Assembly (NCBI GenBank): GCA_963576565.1
Contig: OY755046.1
Coordinates: 64,081,379-64,145,378, forward strand
Reading direction: 5' to 3'
DNA length: 64,000 bases
From: Aspidapion aeneum
Taxonomy: Eukaryota > Arthropoda > Insecta > Coleoptera > Brentidae
The notes beneath the pieces were generated by a model that saw only the letters and a list, made by a program, of their open reading frames with translations, was not told the origin of the DNA and searched no databases. The translations under genes were made by a program, and so were the position numbers. Shown here one piece after another: positions 57,104 through 64,000 of the stretch. Every line of letters begins with the position of its first letter. The stretch's first letter is position 1.

Positions 57104-59596
57104 CTACAATAAAATGACAGCCATTAAACAAACAAAAATAATAATAAAAATAAGAAGAAGTAATATTATAAAAAAATAAAGAAAAAAGAGGAACAAAGGA
57201 AAAAAAAGAAGAAAATCAAGAGGAGGAAGAAAAATAAAAAAAGGACAAAGAAAATAAAAAATAAAAAAATAAGAAAATAAAAAAAATTATACCTACTTAC
57301 CAATACAGTTTCTGGGTCCAAAAGAAAATGGTATGTAGCAACAAGGTGGCCTTTTTGCAATTTCTTCTGGTAAAAAGCGGTCGGGATCAAACTTAAGCGG
57401 GTCAGGCCAGTATTTTGGATTCCTGTGAATGAACACCGTACCGAAAAATGCTGATGATCCTTTCGGAACCAGTATATCGCCTACAAAAATTTTAATTATT
57501 TTTAAGTTTTCTTCGATAAGGTAGAAAAATCAAAAAATAGACATCTGTACAATTAATCTAAGCATACCTAGGTCGATGTCTTCATGTACAGCTCTCAAAA
57601 AGAACGCTCCAACAGGGAACAGTCTCATAGTTTCTTTGATAACTCTTTCTGTGTATTTCATTTTGGGCAAATCATCAAATACTGGTTTTCTATCTGGACC
57701 CATAATTTCCAAAACTTCCTCGTAGACTTTTTGCTAAAAAAAATTGTTTGTTCTTAAAAAAATAAAGACAAATATCCCATTTAAAACATCTCAAATATTT
57801 GAGACAAATATTAACCGAAGTAGTCGACAGTCATTTAATCCCATAGACAATACTAGAGTCGCATATCTTTTAATCCCATAGACAATACTAGAGCCAAAAG
57901 TGGAAGCCACACGAATGTGGTGTACAATTTTGTCACCTGTATATCAGGAAACATTCCCAATGCAGCAATTATAAAGGTCATGCTTGAGGCTGTAGTGTCG
58001 GTTCCAGCAAACAAAAATATATTAACTTCATCACGAAGCTCTTGTTCTGTAAGTTCGTTGTCTTCCATAATCAGATCAAGAAAGGCCATTCTCTTTACTG
58101 GAACATCTATAGAATTTGGGAAAACTAGTATAAATGTGTATAAATGTAAATTGACGAAATTAACCTCAACCATTTCTCTGTAGATATGAGTAACAGAGAG
58201 GTGGAGCGCTCAATTAAACCAGCAATAGCTGTTTATAAGTCTAGTGAGCTCGCCGACCTCTATGTATCCTATCTATCCTCACCAGATGTTCTACATCTTG
58301 GAAGTAAGGAAGACCCAGAGCATTATGTCTTCTTTTGGCATGGCCAAGGATTCACAGAGCAGATATATTATGCTCGCAGGTTCCTCTTTGTCCCTGCAAC
58401 TACAGCAGTAGTCGTTTAAACGGGTGGCGTATGCTCCGAAAAGGCAGTGACGAAAGTCATTCTTCCTTTAGTATTGTTTAAGTTAATGAGAAAAAAGGTT
58501 TCCTAATTTCTTACCTTCAATTTTAGCTTCAGAATTTTTTCTCGCCTTTTTAAGATCCATTTTTTCCTTTATCACCTTATCAGCTAAATCGTTAAAAATT
58601 TTGATGTACTTGTTTAACCTTTTCCCATAAGTAATATAGTTCCATATAAAATCGTTATGGTTCCAAATTTGGAAGATTCTTAAGAAACTTAGCAACATTA
58701 TCCTAAAAATAATTTAAACATTGGTTTTCATAGAAAGTGTGTGAAATATTTGGCAAAAGATGGATCTTAGGGAAGTGTTTTAATGCTAGTGGAACTTAAC
58801 GAATACCCTGTTGTTGGAGACCTTACCAACAGATATCAAACTGTGTGAAACCACCAGAAACAACTACTCCGAGGGAAAATACCCCTACCGGCATTGAATT
58901 ATACTGATGGTTTGAGGCTTTCGTTGGGAACTTGTTAAAACTGTTTGGTTTTCACTTTCTCCAACTTCGATCACGAGGATACGAGTGATCCCCGTCTGGA
59001 ACACGTCCTGATAGTCAGGAATAAATGTTCCATGCCAATCCACGACCGGACCGGTTTCGACCTTTTGGGCCATCCTCAGGTGAATATAGGCGATAGCTCC
59101 GGGTTGTGTGTGTGTGTGTGTGATAAAGGTGATAAAGTTGTGTGAAACCACCAGAAACAACTACTCCGAGGGAAAATACCCCTACGGGCATTGAATTATA
59201 CTGATGGTTTGAGGCTTTCGATGGGAACTTGTTAAAACTGTTTGGTTTTCACTTTCTCCAACGTGGATCACTCGTATCCTCGTGATCCCCGTCTGGAACA
59301 CGTCCTGATAGTCAGGAACAAAAGTTCCATGCCAATCCACGACGGGGATCACTCGTATTCTCGTGATGGACGTTGGAGAAAGTGAAAACCAAACAGTTTT
59401 AAGATATCAAACTGTTAAATTAAAGAATCCACTAGCTTTAAAAACCTGTTTTTGGACTACCACAAAAGACTGTTCTAAAGCGTTTGGAAATTGTGATGGT
59501 CCAAAGAATTATGAAATACTACTTACTTATCAAATACAGCCCCATAACTGCTGTTTTTGCTTGTTTGAATGTGAAGCTGTAAGCCCATAGCCGTTT
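56940..59596 (-). CDS. CYP4-clan cytochrome P450, C-terminal six exons
   Basis: Minus-strand exons 59596-59527, 58702-58515, 58106-57937, 57733-57568, 57480-57301, 57103-56940 (TAA). Phases agree throughout; 938 bp, 312 codons. Motifs in order: ETAMG (CYP4-type), AGTDTTA in the I helix, ETMR (ExxR), FDPDRF (PERF) and [10 protein letters not shown] (heme Cys ligand). This is a membrane-bound monooxygenase of the CYP4 clan, using NADPH-P450 reductase, usually for lipid, hormone or xenobiotic oxidation. The N-terminal anchor and first ~180 residues are not seen up to 64000. Either the first exons lie beyond, with DNAJB13 nested in an intron, or the gene is 5'-truncated. Confidence 0.9.
57301..57480 (-). 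CDS. P450 heme-binding exon
   Basis: Encodes [23 protein letters not shown] and [12 protein letters not shown]. Donor gtaagt, acceptor ttgtag. Confidence 0.95.
57568..57733 (-). CDS. P450 K-helix exon
   Basis: Encodes [34 protein letters not shown] (ExxR) and VHEDIDLG. Donor gtatgc. Confidence 0.95.
57937..58106 (-). CDS. P450 I-helix exon
   Basis: Encodes [16 protein letters not shown] and [14 protein letters not shown]. Donor gtgaca, acceptor tctatag. Confidence 0.95.
58185..58475 (-). pseudogene. LINE C-terminal zinc-knuckle remnant in a P450 intron
   Basis: Minus-strand words [21 protein letters not shown] and [10 protein letters not shown] fit the CxxC..HxxxC tail of RNase H LINEs. 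Short and decayed. Confidence 0.45.
58515..58702 (-). CDS. P450 middle exon
   Basis: Encodes [29 protein letters not shown] and KNSEAKIE. Donor gtaaga, acceptor ttttag. Confidence 0.9.
58841..59400 (-). repeat. ~297-bp tandem dimer in a P450 intron
   Basis: The word gtgtgaaaccaccagaaac begins both units (58843 and about 59140). The first holds a hammerhead-like segment and a GT dinucleotide tract; the second lacks that segment and ends with an inverted ggatcactcgtat/atcacgaggata. Non-coding. Dimeric organisation is typical of retrozymes and Penelope termini. Confidence 0.65.
59038..59085 (-). ncRNA. Hammerhead-like motif (imperfect stem II)
   Basis: On the minus strand: stem I attcac/gtggat (59085-59080 with 59043-59038), core CTGAGGA (59079-59073), ggcc/ggtc stem II with one extra T next to the core, GAA, stem III acc/ggt, cleavage triplet GTC ending at 59044. 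The extra base before stem II is non-canonical. Confidence 0.45.
59527..59596 (-). CDS. P450 first exon in view
   Basis: 70 bp, acceptor cctttcag, donor gtaagt. Encodes [14 protein letters not shown] to GAVFD. Identified only because its phases fit the next exon and the ETAMG signature is present. Confidence 0.85.
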
Positions 59597-59720
59597 CTGA
59601 AAGGAAAACAAAAATTTATTGATTTTGGAGAGGCGTTTGATATAATTCACCACACTCTAAATAAGGAAATACATACAATATATAAATTACAAGGACAAAA
59701 CTTAATAATATAATTGTCAA

Positions 59721-59779
59721 ATAGAGTCCCTGAATGTGACAGACTTCGTCGCTAATAACTGTCACATACAGGGACTCTA
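59721..59779. promoter_or_regulatory. 20-bp inverted repeat upstream of DNAJB13
   Basis: agagtccctgaatgtgacag and its partner ctgtcacatacagggactct, one mismatch, about 15-nt loop. It sits 100 bp before the DNAJB13 ATG, in the P450-DNAJB13 gap. It could be a tiny MITE or a regulatory hairpin. Confidence 0.5.
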
Positions 59780-59881
59780 GGAACAAAGGATTTTTTCTAA
59801 TTTATGACAAATCAGGTGTTTTCTGCTTTTCTGCAGTTTTTATTTTGACATAAATATCAAAACAAAAATAAAAACATAAAC

Positions 59882-60063
59882 ATGGGTCTAGACTATTATG
59901 GAATCCTACAAATTCCTCGTACTAGTACTGATTTGGAAATTAAAAAAGCTTATAGAAACTTAGCATTAGAGTTTAACCATGAAAGATGCAAGCAAGACAA
60001 TGCCATGGAAGTACTTGCTCTTGTTGGCGAAGCCTATGATGTCCTTGGTGATCCACTTAAGAG
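59882..60063 (+). CDS. DNAJB13: DNAJB13 exon 1 (J domain)
   Basis: Contains the J domain without HPD. Ends in phase 2 after DPLK. Confidence 0.93.
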
Positions 60064-61395
60064 GTAATGTGGCCCTTTCTGCTTCAACGAAGAAACCTTA
60101 TATATAGGAACACAGGTATCTAATATGCACCCACCATATTCCAAGCAGAAGAGCTTATACATTCATACTTTCGGATATTACAAATTTTTTTAATTGTGTG
60201 TCAAAGCTATAGTATGAGCATGTAAAGAGACCTTAGAACGTCTAACTGAAGGAGATGGTCTATCTTAGTGTGGGGTAGGGTCCAGGCCTGGCGACTAGGC
60301 ACATGAAGCGCCCTTTTCGCCAACCCCCGGGCATCCTCCTACTGCATTCTTCCTTCGTTAAGGAATCTGCCCGTCTTCTGTACAAAGGCCAGAATATCGG
60401 GCCACCTCAGATTCAGAAGGTGCTCCGTCTGAAAGGCTTCCTCTTCGAATACCTTTCTTCTTGCCTCCTTGTATGCTTTACATGATAAGAGGAAATGCGC
60501 CGAGGTTTCGTCTTCGGCCCAACATCGCTTGCACGTCGCGTCCTCCTTCACTCTCATCTTCGCCAAGTGTCCTTATAGGACGTAGTGTCTGGTTAGGATT
60601 CCGACTACGGCTCCCATCTCTCTTTGTGTTCTATGGAGCAGTCAGTCCCTACGGGACTTGCTGTATACTGTCACATACTCCTTCGCCTGTGAAAAAAGAA
60701 GTTCAGTGAGCTGAGTAACTCCCTTCGGCATGCATAAGCTTGCATAAGTTGGAGACAAAATGAGATGCAACGTCCACATATCTTGGAGATAAAAAAAATG
60801 CTGTGCGTCTTAGTATCCGATATGACTCCTCTTATAATCTACAATCTAGGTTCCTAATACAACAACGAATATTTCAAGACTATAATGGATGATAAATATA
60901 AGGCATTTCAGAAAACTCTTAATCTTCTATTAGGTATTAGCATTGATTATGCAACACATTCTTTATTATAATCAAAGGTATTAGTCTCCATCAAAACTAA
61001 ATCTACCATTCTATATTATTATACATACTTGTAGGTCTAGGGAATATATGGAAATCTCTTGCTTTCGTATTATATACACCAAACCTATTTATTTGTTTTT
61101 AAAGGGCGATATTTGATCAATACGGCGAGGAAGGTCTGAAAAAAGGTGTTCCATCTCCACAAGGATACATCCAAGGATATCACTACCATGGTAATTCACT
61201 AAAAACATACAAGGACTTTTTTGGAACTTCGTCTCCTTATGCAGACCTCCTAGATATCTTGAAGAACCCACCAAGGTTATGCAAAACTATTAATGGAATT
61301 CAAGTTTGCAAAAAACAACCTCCGGTTAAGCATCCTTTGGCGTTGACTCTACACGAAATTTATTTTGGTGGGGTGAAGAAAATGAAGATTCACAG
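59882..61395 (+). CDS. DNAJB13: DNAJB13-like radial spoke J protein, first two exons
   Basis: Exons 59882-60063 and 61105-61395 (phase 2 join; donors gtaatg and gtaaaa). Residues 1-60 form the J domain (MGLDYYGIL, EIKKAYRNLALEF, GEAYDVLGDPLKR), then FDQYGEEGLKKGVP, a degenerate G/F-like linker, and the start of the class II C-terminal domain (HPLALTLHEIYFGG). DNAJB13 orthologues are radial-spoke (RSP16) proteins of motile axonemes, in insects expected in sperm. The HPD tripeptide is replaced by NHE; human DNAJB13 also lacks HPD. The start is the first ATG, with the family's usual N-terminus. Later exons lie beyond 64000. The intron holds an antisense LINE. Confidence 0.92.
60262..60705 (-). 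pseudogene. RNase H LINE 3' end, antisense in the DNAJB13 intron
   Basis: Minus-strand frame 60566-60339 encodes [21 protein letters not shown] and [17 protein letters not shown], the C-terminal tail of the family at 35440-36530. 3' end near 60265. 5'-truncated at about 60700. Confidence 0.8.
60706..61104. other. DNAJB13 intron, nothing identified
   Basis: No exon or terminus recognised before the T-rich acceptor at 61104. Confidence 0.4.
61105..61395 (+). CDS. DNAJB13: DNAJB13 exon 2
   Basis: Encodes AIFDQYGEEGLKKGVP, YKDFFGTSSPYADLL and the first strand pair of the peptide-binding domain. Confidence 0.92.
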
Positions 61396-61828
61396 GTAAA
61401 AAAAATCATAAATGTAATTTGTAAGTCCAGGATTGATCAGGTTCTGACAGGGTAACTACTATACCCCGGGTAGCTGGTGGTAAAGAGAGCCAAATAAACC
61501 CGAAGCATAACGGGCATCGGTTTTTTAACTGTTCTAAACTAGATGGTACTGTTAGTGCTTAATTAATATTATTTTCAGTCCTTTACCTTAATGTGATAGT
61601 AGACGCGGGGAGAGTTGATGCCACGCACGTCATCAATTTTATCTTGGTATACGCCTACTTGCGGTCGGACAGTGCCGTGCGGAATAAATTACATATAATA
61701 ATTTATAGCGGTAAAATAAAAATACTTGAACCCATTCAACACAACACCTATGAATCTCCGAACAGCCAATCACAAGCTAGAGGCAAGGCCAGTAGATCCC
61801 CCTCAGCCGTAACGTGGGTGGCTTAAAC

Positions 61829-62024
61829 CAGTGGCGTGTATAGAAAAAAGTTTCGGGGTGGGCCGAGGCAGTTTGGGGGGGCCCGAGGCAGTTCGGGGGG
61901 GCCCGAGACCCCATGAGGCCGTATTTTATGCTATTTTATGTTTGTATTCAGGAAATTTGTAGAAAATATCTAAAAAAATCTTAGCTTTGGGGGGGGGCCT
62001 AGGCCCCCCTTATATACGCCACTG
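61829..62024. mobile_element. hAT-type MITE (CAGTGGCGTATATA family)
   Basis: 196 bp with a perfect 8-bp duplication gcttaaac (61821-61828 and 62025-62032). Reverse orientation relative to 23330-23520. Confidence 0.95.
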
Positions 62025-62199
62025 GCTTAAACTCTCGTCGCGCGAACTCTACCTTTGTGTTGTGGCGTCTTTCAATTAGTAACTAAAATTGATGAATGAT
62101 ATATGTGATCTAATTTATAACGAATAGTATTCGTCGAATACCATCTTTTCTTGAAATATTTCAGCCCATATTCGACCTGTCTAAAACTCTTCGAAATGA

Positions 62200-62830
62200 G
62201 CTACGAAACTCAAATTTTGCACACTCGTAGATCTATATAGAGTTAACAATCCCTCCAAGTTTCATGGACTTCCATAACGTAGTAAAGTAGTTACGAAATG
62301 TCAAAGAACGTCAAAATTGCCACTCACTCACTCATCTAGTCACTCATGTATAGATCATCAAAATTCTACTGTACTTCCAGACATGCTACAAAGCTGAAAT
62401 TTGGGACACTGATAGAAATTGTGACCACGCCCTTGAAAAAAGATAAAAAACCCCAAAATTCTAATTGACTCCCCTCCCCCATACATGTAAAATGATGTAA
62501 AAGAACATTGCCCACTTCCAAAGGCACTAGAGAGCTCAGCTTTGACAAACTGATAGGAAATATTCCCTCCCCTATAAATGTAAAGTTATATAAAAGTAAC
62601 ATTCTTTACTTACAGAAACGCTAGAGAGCTGAGCTTTGGAAGACTGATAGGAACTATGATAAAACTATAGGAAAAAATTTAAAAACACCAAAATTTTAGT
62701 TTACTTTTCTCCCCTATAAATGCAAATTTATGTAAAATTAACATTGCCTACTTCCAAGAACACTAGAGAGCTGAGCTTTAGAAGGCTGAAAGAAACTATG
62801 ATAAAACCATGGGAAAATACAAAAAACCTA
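62200..62830 (+). repeat. Dispersed repeat with ~110-bp subrepeats
   Basis: At least three modules with ctagagagctgagctttgga, gactgataggaactatgat and a cccctataaatgtaaa word. Reverse relative of 4640-4915. The minus-strand open frame at 62366-62602 is a repeat by-product. Confidence 0.65.
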
Positions 62831-62931
62831 AACATTTTTAATAAGGCATTGCAAAAGTTTTGAACAATATTCTGCATATTTTACTACTTTAAAACTTCAA
62901 TATTATCCAAATCCTTTAAAGAAGGAGTGGA

Positions 62932-63300
62932 ATCATAATAAAATCATTTCATGTAAAAAAAAGCCAAGTACGCGAAAGTCGTATTCCGTAAAAAGAATTG
63001 AGATAAAAGTAAAGCCAAGTTCTCCAATACAAATTTCATAATAAAAGGTTCTTACAGTTGGGCAATGTTTTTCTAAACTTGGCTATTACGGCTGCAAATG
63101 ACACTTACGCACATTGCTAAATTGAACCTAAAAAAGGTGGCTGGAATAGCAAAGTTTAAAAAACATTTGCAAACTAGTAAGAACCTTTCATTTTAAAATT
63201 TGTATTGGAGAACTTGGATTTCCTTTTATTTCAATTCTTTTTACGGAATACCACTTTCGCGTACTTGGCTATTTTTTACATGAAATGTTTTTGTTATGAT
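62932..63300. mobile_element. MITE with >100-bp TIRs
   Basis: Outer ends atcataataaaatcatttca and the complement of gaaatgtttttgttatgat, then agccaagtacgcgaaag on both sides, similar for well over 100 bp. No clear target duplication. An end of the same family is at 3330-3355. Confidence 0.8.
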
Positions 63301-63367
63301 ATATTTTTAGAAAAAAAAACACTCTATATTTGGGGTTTATTTTTTATTTCAAATAATACATAACACC

Positions 63368-64000
63368 CAACTAACATTTATAGTAGCGGCTACATGTTCT
63401 AAAGGCTTTGCTACTTTCTTATAGTAGAAATGTGGTGATCCCAACCAAAATTTGTTACTTTTTAGTTCTAACTACTATTTAGTATCAGGAAATAGTAGAT
63501 GTTTCGTAAAAACGACCCTCTAAACTACTTCATAGGATTGTTTCTTGATAGTCGATTCTGATAGTCTTCTCTACCACAATAGGACGTTGCTAAAGTTTTA
63601 CTTTCTTTTTAGTCGTTATTTCGTAGTCGCCCTGACTTTTATATCCTACTTAATTACCACTAGAAAGTTAAGCTTCATTGGAGTCCCAAACAAGTGTATC
63701 CGACAACTACATTATAACTTTAATTTTTACCATCATAGTAACATCTGATGTAACAATGTAGACAAAATAACTTTTTGGATCAACTTTAAAGCCGCAACTA
63801 CTTTCAAGTAACCTTTTCGACTATCAGGGAATATAGTTTGGGACGCCATGTTTTTATGTAAGAAAGAAAATTTAATATTTTTGTTGTCGTTTTATGAGCT
63901 CATATTAAAGAGCCATACTATTTTATAAACAAATTAGTTGAAGATTACCAAAAATGCTCTTCTTAAGCACCATTTGTTGGAGTTAACTGTCGATTATGAA
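63368..64000. mobile_element. 1.2-kb TIR element (CCCAACWAAC), cut by the window end
   Basis: Reverse complement of 22944-22310, almost identical; the one obvious difference is a ~15-bp deletion near 63733. The right end is outside the window. Confidence 0.85.

Noticed and set aside
57166..57390. Minus-strand Phe/Leu-rich open frame
   Set aside because: It runs from the real P450 heme exon into an A/G-rich intron tract (57176-57290).
59363..59590. Plus-strand open frame near the P450
   Set aside because: It is antisense to the real 70-bp P450 exon and lacks any domain.
62366..62602. Minus-strand hydrophobic open frame
   Set aside because: Falls inside the ~110-bp subrepeats, with no start or splice signals conserved between modules.

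Overview
This 64-kb window is AT-rich, intron-containing animal DNA from a large, repeat-dense genome. The gene structures (GT-AG introns, a Gas2-domain gene, a CYP4-clan P450, an axonemal DnaJ) and the transposon types (RTE-like and RNase H LINEs, Penelope-like elements, Tc1/mariner, hAT MITEs, Helentron-like elements with GACA tracts) suggest an insect, perhaps a beetle. The order is inference. There are no prokaryotic features and no CRISPR array.

Three host genes are supported. (1) Plus strand, 35316-45028: ten consecutive 3' exons of a GAS2-like cytoskeletal linker (insect pigs / vertebrate GAS2L type). All splice phases agree. It carries the whole Gas2-related (GAR) domain, a long Ser/Pro-rich tail and an SxIP motif eight residues from the end. 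Its 5' exons, including any calponin-homology domain, are not in view. (2) Minus strand, 59596 down to 56940: six exons of a CYP4-clan P450 with I-helix, ExxR, PERF and heme motifs intact. The N-terminal ~180 residues are absent. (3) Plus strand from 59882: the first two coding exons of a DNAJB13-like radial-spoke J protein that has lost the HPD tripeptide; it continues past the window. Genes 2 and 3 are head to head.

Layout. 1-17 kb: broken Penelope, RNase H LINE, mariner, Tigger and RTE-like LINE pieces, a ~1-kb foldback element and a hammerhead-bearing repeat. 17.7-20.7 kb: an inverted minisatellite, a 640-bp duplication and a (CCGAA)n array inside a TIR element. 21-30 kb: LINEs interrupted by younger DNA transposons, a Penelope-like element and a LINE with a 16-bp target duplication. 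30.9-34.3 kb: three tandem ~726-bp units with a TATA box, a mini-ORF and a covarying hairpin, then a palindrome cluster. 35-45 kb: the GAS2-like gene with LINEs and Helentron-like elements in its introns. 45.5-50 kb: nested MITEs. 50.1-55.9 kb: a tandem array of a small three-exon gene-like unit (about 91 aa, membrane segment plus Cys-rich tail). 56-64 kb: P450, DNAJB13 and more MITEs.

The strongest unusual signals are two hammerhead ribozymes with canonical cores and GUC cleavage sites in a dispersed repeat (2629-2672 and 44614-44659, the second inside the last GAS2-like intron); a 47-nt hairpin family at 31-33 kb with four compensatory base-pair changes; the tandem 91-aa transcription-unit array; and a three-level MITE nest at 48.6-50.05 kb.
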